This document shows, in pieces, positions 26,420-33,731 of a DNA stretch of 64,000 bases (its first letter is position 1; each line of letters starts with the position of its first letter). Under the pieces are notes generated by a model. That model did no database searches. It had not been told where the DNA came from and saw nothing but the letters and a program-made list of their open reading frames with translations. Location: the NCBI GenBank assembly GCA_030441535.1, contig JAUJFZ010000001.1:152001-216000 (forward strand), in the 5' to 3' direction. Origin of the DNA: Betaproteobacteria bacterium LSUCC0117 (GTDB lineage Bacteria > Pseudomonadota > Gammaproteobacteria > Burkholderiales > Burkholderiaceae_C). A program made the translations under genes and the position numbers.

Positions 26420-27163
26420 GTGATCAATCAGTTAAAAGCCTTGAGGACGTCGGCTAGGTCACCCTGCCTCGCCGTCGTTTGCTTGGACAGTGCGCGCTTT
26501 CTCCTGCAAAACGCGGGCGAGCGGATCTCAGGTGTCCTTTTGGAGAGCCCAAAAACCTCGGTGCCCCTGGTTCGGTCAGGCATGCCTGTCGTGATGTGCT
26601 TACCGCATGGCGTGATGCAAACCGTCACGATCGATTTGCCGCTGTGGCTGACGCCCGTTCAGCGCTGGACTGAGTTATCCGGGCGTGCCACTGCCGCATT
26701 GGCACCCTCGCCGGATGGGCTGCCCTGGGTCCTTGATGCTTACGCTCTGGCCTCCAACGCCGATGGGCAGTCATGGCAGGTGGGTGCCATCGCGCAGTCA
26801 ACCGTCGATCAAGCGTGGGTGCGGTTACAAGGCTTCGCGCAGGCGCCTGACATGGATTCACCTGGTGTCATGTGCGGGGGCTGGTCAGTCGTGGGGCTGG
26901 CCGTCTTGCCACGGGACACGTCCGCCTCGGCGATAGATGGGTCTTGGGAGAGCCTCTTGGATGCAGGCATCCGTGTCTCAAAATACACGGCCCCATGGTG
27001 GCACGTGAACTGCGAAACCACGGTATCAGACGGACCGGAGGCCGCGTACCCGCGCATGAATTTTCTACCCTACCGGGCTACAGCGCGGGCGGCATACCGT
27101 CGGCAATCACTAGTCGCGCTCGTTATCTACGCCGTTGCGTTGGGCTTGGGTGGCGGGGGCTGA
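26420..27163 (+). CDS. pilM: Short PilM-like protein running in frame into the start of PilN
   Basis: The frame begins with GTG at 26420 and encodes 247 residues. Residues 1-212 occupy the pilM position and the middle (VVMCLPHGVMQTVTIDLP, and the AL-rich segment after it) resembles the PilM region that compares sequential lipid or peptide strands in the actin-like fold. The usual N-terminal GLDIG phosphate loop and the whole second half of the roughly 350-residue family are missing. No stop codon separates this from Met213, which begins a typical PilN N-terminus (MNFLPYR). The frame ends at a TGA caused by a shift in pilN. PilM identity depends mainly on gene order and is uncertain. Confidence 0.55.
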   Translation: MINQLKALRTSARSPCLAVVCLDSARFLLQNAGERISGVLLESPKTSVPLVRSGMPVVMCLPHGVMQTVTIDLPLWLTPVQRWTELSGRATAALAPSPDGLPWVLDAYALASNADGQSWQVGAIAQSTVDQAWVRLQGFAQAPDMDSPGVMCGGWSVVGLAVLPRDTSASAIDGSWESLLDAGIRVSKYTAPWWHVNCETTVSDGPEAAYPRMNFLPYRATARAAYRRQSLVALVIYAVALGLGGGG

Positions 27164-27603
27164 TTTTGACCCGGTTTGAAGCGGCGGCGGCGAGGGATGT
27201 CGTATTGGCAGCGACCGCGTTACGCACGGCGGTCCAAGCGCGTGACGCCCAAGCGCAGGGTGCGTTGGCACACAAGCAGCGCGTCGCTGCGCGCGAACGC
27301 GCCGACCAGCGTCTGGAATCGCTTTGGCGCGCCCGGGCGATTGATGCGGTGCTGCAGGCGCCGGCTGACACCATCACTTACCACCAGATCAAGAGCACCG
27401 TTGAAGGCATCAAGGTGTCTGGCGTGGCTCCCCACCTGGCAGCTGTATCGACGCTGTTGAATCGTTTGGGTCGCCAACTGACCGGCGACACCCTGGCGCG
27501 TGTGGTGCATCTGGCGGCATTGCCCGCGGGTGGTGTCCAATCGGTTCGCTTTGAAATTAATTTGAAACCCCGGGTGTCAGTAGGAACTGCGAATGGGTCT
27601 TAA
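27056..27603 (+). pseudogene. pilN: pilN, apparently frameshifted in a G tract
   Basis: PilN is a bitopic inner-membrane component of the type IV pilus alignment complex. The N-terminus MNFLPYRATARAAYRRQS and a hydrophobic helix begin at 27056. The frame hits TGA at 27161-27163 right after five G residues (27155-27159); restoring one G lets the hydrophobic segment continue as GGGGLILTRFEAAAAR and remain open to the TAA at 27601. The repaired product would be about 182 residues, a normal PilN length with the expected coiled-coil periplasmic part. The shift may be a sequencing error, a phase-variable tract or a true pseudogene. Confidence 0.7.
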
Positions 27604-28366
27604 ATCGCCTGCGTGGCCCCACACCCTCGCTGCCGCTTCACTCAGTGAAGCCTTGTATTGGCCACGGTCGTGGCAAGCGTGGTTCCTATTCGCCCTCTCC
27701 CTTGCGGTTGTACTCGCGGGTTGGGCGACGGCACCCGAGACGCCATCGCTCGACCGAATTCGCACGCGGCAAACGTATTCGTTCGAATCGCCGCCCGTGC
27801 GGAGCCCCCATCGCAGTTGGGATGGTCTGGCGGTGATTGCGCCCGTCGCGGCGCAGTTGAGCCACTGGGCGACCCGCAACACGGCCACGAATACGGTGCT
27901 TCAGTTTTCAGGCGCACCTGGTGTGGTTCGCGGGCTCATCCTGCGCCTCGCGAGCGTGGGTGTGGTTTCGTCGTATATGCTGAAAGGTGATGCGCCACGA
28001 TTACACCAAGCCTCCGACCTGAACGCTGAACTGCACATGGCCGATGCCTGGACGGCATGGACACCACAGCGTGCGGCGGAATTTATGCAGCCATTGGGCT
28101 TGGTCGTTGCGCCTAAAGATGGCCCGCGGTCCGTCCAAAGTGCGGGTGAGGCAACCTTACCCGCGGTTGCACCGCTCATGGTTGAGGACCTTCGGGTACT
28201 GGCGACTGTGTCAGGCCCATCAGGTGCCTACGCGGTGATTCAGGCACCTGAGGGGCTCCTGCGTGTGCGAGCGGGAGAGCTGATCGGTGGCACGGGTGCG
28301 AAGGTCATCGCCATCAGACACCAGCACGTGCAATTGGCGAATGGGATGGTCTTGCCATGGCGTTAA
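27593..28366 (+). CDS. PilO/PilP-like fusion protein
   Basis: This 257-residue protein starts 11 bases before the pilN stop. A membrane helix near residues 26-48 (SWQAWFLFALSLAVVLAGWA) and the following periplasmic part are in the place of PilO. The last 70 residues (VEDLRVLATVSGPSGAYAVI and onward, with ending LANGMVLPW-like pattern) resemble the C-terminal beta domain of PilP, which contacts the secretin. Separate pilO and pilP genes normally lie here at about 200 and 180 residues. No PilP lipobox is present. The PilP similarity is clearer than the PilO one, and the fusion reading is inference from motif and position. Confidence 0.6.
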   Translation: MGLKSPAWPHTLAAASLSEALYWPRSWQAWFLFALSLAVVLAGWATAPETPSLDRIRTRQTYSFESPPVRSPHRSWDGLAVIAPVAAQLSHWATRNTATNTVLQFSGAPGVVRGLILRLASVGVVSSYMLKGDAPRLHQASDLNAELHMADAWTAWTPQRAAEFMQPLGLVVAPKDGPRSVQSAGEATLPAVAPLMVEDLRVLATVSGPSGAYAVIQAPEGLLRVRAGELIGGTGAKVIAIRHQHVQLANGMVLPWR

Positions 28367-29934
28367 AAGGCAGTCACTTCATTCTTGCCGTCCTGCTCGG
28401 TGTCACAGTGGGCTGCGCCGCCGTGCCGCCAACGCAGCCCCCCGATCTGGGCCATGCGTCACCCGATGCTTTGATTGATCATGCGGCAGAGCGCGCCGCC
28501 GCGGTAAGGGCCCTCGCGGCCGCACTGGCGGCGATCCCGCCAGAATCGATCGCAAGCGCCGCCAGCGAGCGCCCTCCGGTTGACGAGGCAACCGACACGC
28601 CACGGCTTGATGAGTGGGGACCGTCGCTGATGGGCCCTGACCGTGACGACCGACAGCAATTGATCGACGTGCAGTTTGACCAATTGGCCGTTGGCGAAGC
28701 GTTGCAATTGCTGGCGGTCATGGCTGAGCAAAACGTAATCGCCATGGCGGTGCCGGCAGTCGCGGTATCGTTGAACTTGAGGCAGGTGTCCTGGCGCAGC
28801 GCATTCAATGCCCTGCTGTCACTCGGGGATCTGGTGGTCAGAGAGGCTGACGGCATCGTTTGGGTGACCGCATCAGAAAAAGCCGTTGCTATGACGAAAC
28901 GACAAGCTTTGGTGACTCGCACGTTCGAGATGAACCATGCGCGTGCGTTGGATGTCGCCGCCTTTCTGAATCGCGCGGCGCTGCGCCCCCTTCAAACGAC
29001 GACTGCGATTGATCGCGCCAATGCATCGACGTTGAAAAAGCCGGTTAACCGCACCAGGCCAAGCGCCAGCGCTATCGGTGAAGGAGAGCAGAGCGAAATC
29101 GGCAATTTGCGTGGGCTCTTATCGACCAGGGGGGTGGTCCTCGCCGACGCGCGGACTAACCAGCTGTTTGTCAGCGAAATACCGACTCAGATGGCTGCGG
29201 TATCTCGATTGGTGGTCGCACTGGATCGACCGGTTCAGCAGGTTTTGATTCAAGCGCGCATCGTGGAGGCAGATGACGGTTTCAGTCAAACCTTGGGCGT
29301 GCGCTTGGGGGCTGGTCTGTCGCGTGACTTGGTCAATCCCGCCGCTTTGGACTTGCCCGCAGGTGGCCTTGCCGGTCGCAGTGCGGCGACTTTGGCCCTC
29401 GCGTTGTATCGCCCCGGCGTGGCCCGGTTTATTAACGTCGAACTGTCGGCGCTTGAGACCAGCGGTCGCGGCAAGATCATCGCGCGGCCGAGTATCGTGA
29501 CCGCGAACTTGGTGAAAGCCCTGATCGAGCAGGGGACGGAGTACCCGTATCAGACCCAAAACGCCGACGGATTGGGGACTGTACAGTTTCGAAAAGCCAG
29601 TTTGAAGTTGGAGGTCACGCCACGGATTACGCCGAACGGACAGGTCATGCTGAGCGTGAGCATTAACAAAGACAGTCGTGGCGAAACGACGGCGCAAGGC
29701 GTGGCCATCAATACCAAGCACGTCGAAACACAGGTTTTGGTGGAAAACGCGGGCACGGTCGTCATTGGCGGCATATTTGAGCGTTACGATAGGGGCGACG
29801 ACACCAAAGTGCCTTTTCTGGGTGATTTGCCTGGTATCGGGGTGTTGTTCAGATCCCGAAGTCAACGCGCTGATAAGTCAGAGATGTTGATTTTCCTAAC
29901 GCCTTACATCTTGCAGGCGGATGGGGAGAATTAA
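28357..29934 (+). CDS. pilQ: Type IV pilus secretin PilQ-like protein, short form
   Basis: This 525-residue protein is an outer-membrane secretin, the channel through which type IV pili leave the cell. An N0/STN-like domain (about 105-170), an N1-type domain with STRGVVLADARTNQLFVSE (about 250-268) and the QVLIQARIVEA segment precede the C-terminal secretin domain with VPFLGDLPGIGVLFRS near residue 487 onward. Most PilQ proteins exceed 650 residues because of N-terminal AMIN domains, and no room exists for these here. The N-terminus has a hydrophobic stretch and a cysteine at residue 20, a weak lipoprotein-type signal. Confidence 0.88.
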   Translation: MALKGSHFILAVLLGVTVGCAAVPPTQPPDLGHASPDALIDHAAERAAAVRALAAALAAIPPESIASAASERPPVDEATDTPRLDEWGPSLMGPDRDDRQQLIDVQFDQLAVGEALQLLAVMAEQNVIAMAVPAVAVSLNLRQVSWRSAFNALLSLGDLVVREADGIVWVTASEKAVAMTKRQALVTRTFEMNHARALDVAAFLNRAALRPLQTTTAIDRANASTLKKPVNRTRPSASAIGEGEQSEIGNLRGLLSTRGVVLADARTNQLFVSEIPTQMAAVSRLVVALDRPVQQVLIQARIVEADDGFSQTLGVRLGAGLSRDLVNPAALDLPAGGLAGRSAATLALALYRPGVARFINVELSALETSGRGKIIARPSIVTANLVKALIEQGTEYPYQTQNADGLGTVQFRKASLKLEVTPRITPNGQVMLSVSINKDSRGETTAQGVAINTKHVETQVLVENAGTVVIGGIFERYDRGDDTKVPFLGDLPGIGVLFRSRSQRADKSEMLIFLTPYILQADGEN

Positions 29935-29967
29935 GGGTCAGTATCAATTTAGCCAGTTTCAGTCACC

Positions 29968-30537
29968 ATGTCAGTCATCGCAATTGTCGGTATGCCGGGG
30001 TCGGGTAAAACGACCGTTGGGCGTCATTTGGCGCGACGTCTTGGCTTGCGCTTCGTCGACACCGACCACGAGCTCGAACGGGAGTTGGGCTGCAGCGTGA
30101 AGCAATATTTCGAAATTCATGGCGAAGACAGTTTCCGCGATGCCGAAGCTGCGGTGATCGCGCGCTTGTGCACCCCAGGGATCCAAAACCCGGCTGGCGG
30201 CAGCGGTATGGTGCTGGCAACGGGCGGTGGCGCCGTGTTGCGCCCCGAGAACCGCGCGTGTTTGCGCGGGCATGGGTGGGTGGTGTACTTGCGTTCCCAT
30301 CCTGCCGAATTGGCCAAGCGATTGCGACACGACAAGACCCGCCCCTTGCTCCAAGGCGGTAACGCCGCGCAGCGCCTGCAAACGCTGTTTGAGCAACGTG
30401 ACCCCTACTACCACGAGGCCGCCCATTTCACCGTCGATACCGGTCGTCCCAGTGTCAACATGCTGGTGAATACGATCGCCATGCAATACGAAATGCGCGA
30501 TCTGGCCGCCACTGAAGCCAACCCCAACCCGAATTGA
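29968..30537 (+). CDS. aroK: Shikimate kinase
   Basis: This 189-residue cytosolic enzyme phosphorylates shikimate with ATP in aromatic amino acid synthesis. The Walker A loop is GMPGSGKTT (8-16), DTDHELE supplies the shikimate-binding Asp, and the ATGGGAVL segment (Gly-rich) and RPLLQG region are conserved. It lies between the pilus genes and aroB, the classical pilMNOPQ-aroK-aroB order of proteobacteria. The ATG at 29968 has no strong ribosome site but gives the normal start. Confidence 0.95.
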   Translation: MSVIAIVGMPGSGKTTVGRHLARRLGLRFVDTDHELERELGCSVKQYFEIHGEDSFRDAEAAVIARLCTPGIQNPAGGSGMVLATGGGAVLRPENRACLRGHGWVVYLRSHPAELAKRLRHDKTRPLLQGGNAAQRLQTLFEQRDPYYHEAAHFTVDTGRPSVNMLVNTIAMQYEMRDLAATEANPNPN

Positions 30538-30541
30538 TGAC

Positions 30542-31702
30542 ATGTCTGCAAGCCCTCTGACGCCTTTTTCTGTTGATACGACCGACCGAGACGCCGTAAC
30601 GCATACGGTCCAGATTGCGCTGGGCGACCGAAGTTACGACATCTGCATTGGGGCTGGCGCCATTTACGATTCAGCGTCTTGGCAGCAGCTCCCCAAAGCG
30701 CAAACGGCCCTTATCGTGACCAACACCACCGTTGGCCCGTTGTACGCTGACGCATTGAAACAAGCCATTTCTGAGACTTACACGCATGTCCACGTGTTGT
30801 CCTTGCCCGATGGAGAGGCCTACAAAGACTGGCAGCACTTGCAGCTCATTTTTGACTTGTTGCTGGGTAACCAAGCCGACCGCAAGACGGTACTGTTTGC
30901 ATTGGGTGGCGGTGTGATTGGGGACATGACCGGTTTTGCCGCAGCTTGTTACATGCGCGGCGTGCCCTTCATCCAAGTGCCGACCACGCTTTTGTCGCAA
31001 GTGGATTCCTCCGTGGGTGGCAAAACGGCGGTTAACCACCCCGCTGGTAAAAACATGATTGGTGCGTTTTATCAACCCGAGCGCGTGATTTGTGACCTCG
31101 CTGTTTTGTCGACCCTGCCGCCGCGCGAGGTCAGTGCCGGCCTTGCCGAAGTCATCAAGTACGGGCCTATCGCTGACTTGTCGTTTTTGGCTTGGTTGGA
31201 CGAGCACATGGCAGCTCTGCGCGCCGGAGACACTGCTTTGCTCGCACACGCCGTGAAGCGCAGTTGTGAAATCAAAGCGTGGGTTGTTTCACAGGATGAG
31301 CGCGAATCCGGAATCCGGGCGATCCTCAATTTTGGCCACACCTTCGGACACGCCATAGAAGCGGGATTGGGATTTGGCACTTGGTTACATGGTGAAGCCG
31401 TTGGTTGTGGCATGGTCATGGCGGCGCATCTGTCGCATCGCTTAGGTCTGGTAGATTTGCCTTTCGTTGAGCGTCTTACGGCCATCATCGAACGTGCAGG
31501 CTTGCCAACCAAGGGGCCGATACTCAGCGATGATTCGGGGTTATCGAGCGCTGAACTCTATTTGTCACACATGCGGGTTGATAAAAAAGCGCAGGCAGGC
31601 GCGATCCGATTTGTCTTGATTAACGACAACGGCTCGGCGCAGGTGGGTGTTGCCGACGACGCGCTGGTGTGCGAAGTTATTGAGGCCTGTTGTGCCATTT
31701 GA
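30542..31702 (+). CDS. aroB: 3-dehydroquinate synthase
   Basis: This 386-residue NAD-dependent, metal-binding enzyme makes 3-dehydroquinate from DAHP. Conserved parts include LPDGEAYK, the NAD-binding GGGVIGDMTGFAAACYMRG, the segment VDSSVGGKTAVNH, the metal ligand in GLAEVIKYG, and the pair HTFGHAIE and LHGEAV. An N-terminal extension of about 20 residues is mildly longer than usual. It starts 4 bases after aroK and overlaps the GTG start of dgt by 11 bases. Confidence 0.96.
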   Translation: MSASPLTPFSVDTTDRDAVTHTVQIALGDRSYDICIGAGAIYDSASWQQLPKAQTALIVTNTTVGPLYADALKQAISETYTHVHVLSLPDGEAYKDWQHLQLIFDLLLGNQADRKTVLFALGGGVIGDMTGFAAACYMRGVPFIQVPTTLLSQVDSSVGGKTAVNHPAGKNMIGAFYQPERVICDLAVLSTLPPREVSAGLAEVIKYGPIADLSFLAWLDEHMAALRAGDTALLAHAVKRSCEIKAWVVSQDERESGIRAILNFGHTFGHAIEAGLGFGTWLHGEAVGCGMVMAAHLSHRLGLVDLPFVERLTAIIERAGLPTKGPILSDDSGLSSAELYLSHMRVDKKAQAGAIRFVLINDNGSAQVGVADDALVCEVIEACCAI

Positions 31703-32894
31703 CAGCGGGCTGGGCCTGGGCGAGGCCTTGGCCTCGTATGCCAGTCGACCTGAACACAGTCGAGGTCGTTTTCACCGACAAGACGCAGCCCCCACGCGCA
31801 ACGACTTTCAGCGTGACCGCGATCGGGTTATTCACGCCACCGCGTTTCGTCGCTTGGTCTACAAGACGCAGGTTTTTTTAAACCATGAGGGTGACCTGTT
31901 TAGAACCCGCTTAACCCATTCCTTGGAGGTCGCCCAATTGGGGCGTAGCCTAGCGCGAAGTTTAGGCTTACACGAGGACTTGGTTGAGGCGATTGCGCTC
32001 GCGCACGATTTGGGACACACCCCCTTTGGGCACGCTGGGCAAGATGCCTTGAACGAGGTCATGCGTCAATTCAGCGATGATCACAGTGACCCGGAAGCGG
32101 CGGGGTTTGAGCACAACCTGCAAAGCCTTCGCGTGGTGGACACCCTCGAGCGGTGCTACCCCGATTTCGATGGTTTAAACCTCACTTTTGAGACGCGCGA
32201 GGGCGTGTTGAAGCACTGCTCTTTACGCAATGCCCAGCGACTTGAGATGGTGCGTCCCAACGACGTTGGCGCGCGCTTCATCAACAAAACGGCGCCCTCG
32301 CTCGAAGCGCAGCTGTGTAACTTGGCCGATGAAATCGCCTACAACGCGCATGACGTTGATGACGGTGTGCGTTCTGGGCTTATTGACTTTGAGCAGCTGC
32401 AAGTGGTCCCCTTGATTGCTGCGCATGCGCGGGCCGCATGTGTGGCTCATCCAGCCCTTCGGGGACGGCGGCTGTTGGCGGAGACCATTAGACGCATGCT
32501 GACCGCGCAGGTATACGACGTGATGGATCACACGCGCGCACAGTTGGCAGCGGCTGGTGTGCAAACCGCTGACGAGGTGCGCGCATACGGTCGTGATCTC
32601 GTCGGTTTTTCACCCGCCATGCGTGCTGCATCGACGACGCTCAAGCAATTTTTGTTTGCCAACTTGTACCGTCATCCGCAGGTCAGTGAAAAATCTGCAT
32701 TGGCGCGTCAAGTGGTGATGGAGTTGTTCACCGCCTATCGCGGTGCGCCCCATGAGATGGCGACCAGTGCACCACCGACCAGCAGTTTGAACCGAGCGAT
32801 CGCCGATTACATCGCGGGAATGACCGACAGGTTTGCAATCAAAGAACACGCGCGTCTCACTGGGATGCGCTTGTTTGCTACCGACGACTTATAG
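31692..32894 (+). CDS. dgt: dGTP triphosphohydrolase-like HD-domain protein
   Basis: This 400-residue HD-superfamily enzyme hydrolyses dGTP or other dNTPs to the nucleoside and triphosphate. His76 (RLTHSLEV), the HD pair His105-Asp106 in ALAHDLGHTPFGHAG, and the EIAYNAHDVDDG segment with the last metal Asp are all present. I chose the GTG at 31692 because GAGG (31682-31685) sits at the right distance; no in-frame ATG is near, and an earlier TTG would lie deep inside aroB. The aroB-dgt order is common in betaproteobacteria. Confidence 0.92.
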   Translation: MPFDSGLGLGEALASYASRPEHSRGRFHRQDAAPTRNDFQRDRDRVIHATAFRRLVYKTQVFLNHEGDLFRTRLTHSLEVAQLGRSLARSLGLHEDLVEAIALAHDLGHTPFGHAGQDALNEVMRQFSDDHSDPEAAGFEHNLQSLRVVDTLERCYPDFDGLNLTFETREGVLKHCSLRNAQRLEMVRPNDVGARFINKTAPSLEAQLCNLADEIAYNAHDVDDGVRSGLIDFEQLQVVPLIAAHARAACVAHPALRGRRLLAETIRRMLTAQVYDVMDHTRAQLAAAGVQTADEVRAYGRDLVGFSPAMRAASTTLKQFLFANLYRHPQVSEKSALARQVVMELFTAYRGAPHEMATSAPPTSSLNRAIADYIAGMTDRFAIKEHARLTGMRLFATDDL

Positions 32895-32905
32895 GCGACT
32901 AGGTT

Positions 32906-33622
32906 ATGGCCAGACTGGCGCGATTGACAGCTCCCGAAGTGACTCACCATGTGGTGGTTCAGGGTATCAATCGCGAGTCGATTTTCATTGACAATGCGGA
33001 CCGCTTGGCGTGGCTCGGGTTCTTGCAAGCCCACGCGTTGGCAACGCATGTGCGTGTGCATGCGTATGTGATGCTGCGAGACCACATTCAAATTCTAGTG
33101 ACACCGGAGCCTGAGGGTGATGTGTCTCGGATGATGCAGGGTATTGGGCGCCAGTATGTCAGCGCGTTCAATCGCAAACATGGTCGCACGGGTACCTTAT
33201 GGGATGGTCGTTATCGCTGCAGCCTGGTTCAAAGCGATCAGCATTTGCTGCGGTCGATGGCCTTCATGGATCTGACCCCTGTGCGACAGGGCGAGGTTGA
33301 GGGCGTTGGTGCGCATATTTGGGGGAGCTACGGGCACTACACGGGTAGCCAGCCAGAGACTTGGTTGTACACGCCTGCGCCTGTCTGGGCGTTGGGCAAT
33401 ACCCCGTTTGCGCGAGAGGCAGCCTACCAAGCTTTGGTTGACCGCGGTCTTTCAGCTGCTGAGACCGCGGATATTGCGGATCGTGTGTGGCGTGGCTGGG
33501 CGATGGGAGACCCGGCTTTCCTTGTAGGCCTTGCGCAGACCACGCAACGTCGGGTGGAAAAAGCGCGACCGGGACGCCCCAAAAAAGTGCGTCAAAATAT
33601 TAATGTGTCCCCAATAAAATAA
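32906..33622 (+). CDS. REP-associated tyrosine transposase-like protein (IS200/COG1943) with altered HUH motif
   Basis: This 238-residue protein belongs to the Y1 transposase family. The N-terminus MARLARLTAPEVTHHVVVQG and segment HAYVMLRDHIQILVTP are typical, followed by the Tyr84 region (GRQYVSAFN) and GRTGTLWDGRYRC. The metal-binding His-hydrophobic-His motif reads His60-Ile61-Gln62, so one catalytic histidine is missing. The C-terminal tail is basic (RPGRPKK). It is a single gene without IS ends, between dgt and gltB, a position where I recall such genes in other Burkholderiales. It may be domesticated or inactive. Confidence 0.88.
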   Translation: MARLARLTAPEVTHHVVVQGINRESIFIDNADRLAWLGFLQAHALATHVRVHAYVMLRDHIQILVTPEPEGDVSRMMQGIGRQYVSAFNRKHGRTGTLWDGRYRCSLVQSDQHLLRSMAFMDLTPVRQGEVEGVGAHIWGSYGHYTGSQPETWLYTPAPVWALGNTPFAREAAYQALVDRGLSAAETADIADRVWRGWAMGDPAFLVGLAQTTQRRVEKARPGRPKKVRQNINVSPIK

Positions 33623-33639
33623 GAGCACTCAGGTTGCTT

Positions 33640-33695
33640 TAATTTATGAGGTTCTGACCCTAATTTATTTTCTTGCCAATCTAGGGGTTTGACCT
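33640..33695. repeat. REP-like short repeats downstream of the RAYT gene
   Basis: Two direct TAATTTA copies (33640-33646 and 33661-33667) flank a 14-base GAGGTTCTGACC-type segment (33647-33660). A degenerate second copy of that segment, AGGGGTTTGACC, follows at 33683-33694. GGGTCAGACC-like elements are typical targets near RAYT genes, so these may be the transposase's recognition sequences. No stable hairpin is obvious. Confidence 0.4.
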
Positions 33696-33701
33696 TATCC
33701 T
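33673..33701 (+). promoter_or_regulatory. Candidate promoter of gltBD
   Basis: TTGCCA (33673-33678) and TATCCT (33696-33701) are spaced by 17 bases, 31 bases before the gltB start. It overlaps the REP-like repeat, so transcription of gltBD may have been affected by the insertion history of that element. Confidence 0.5.
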
Positions 33702-33731
33702 CGCGGGTCTACTTGACGACAGGAGCCTCCA

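Noticed and set aside
26872..27150. An open frame in the pilN frame that extends upstream through pilM
   Set aside because: The sequence before about 27155 in this frame looks like an Arg- and Gly-rich shadow of the pilM frame; only the downstream part resembles PilN.
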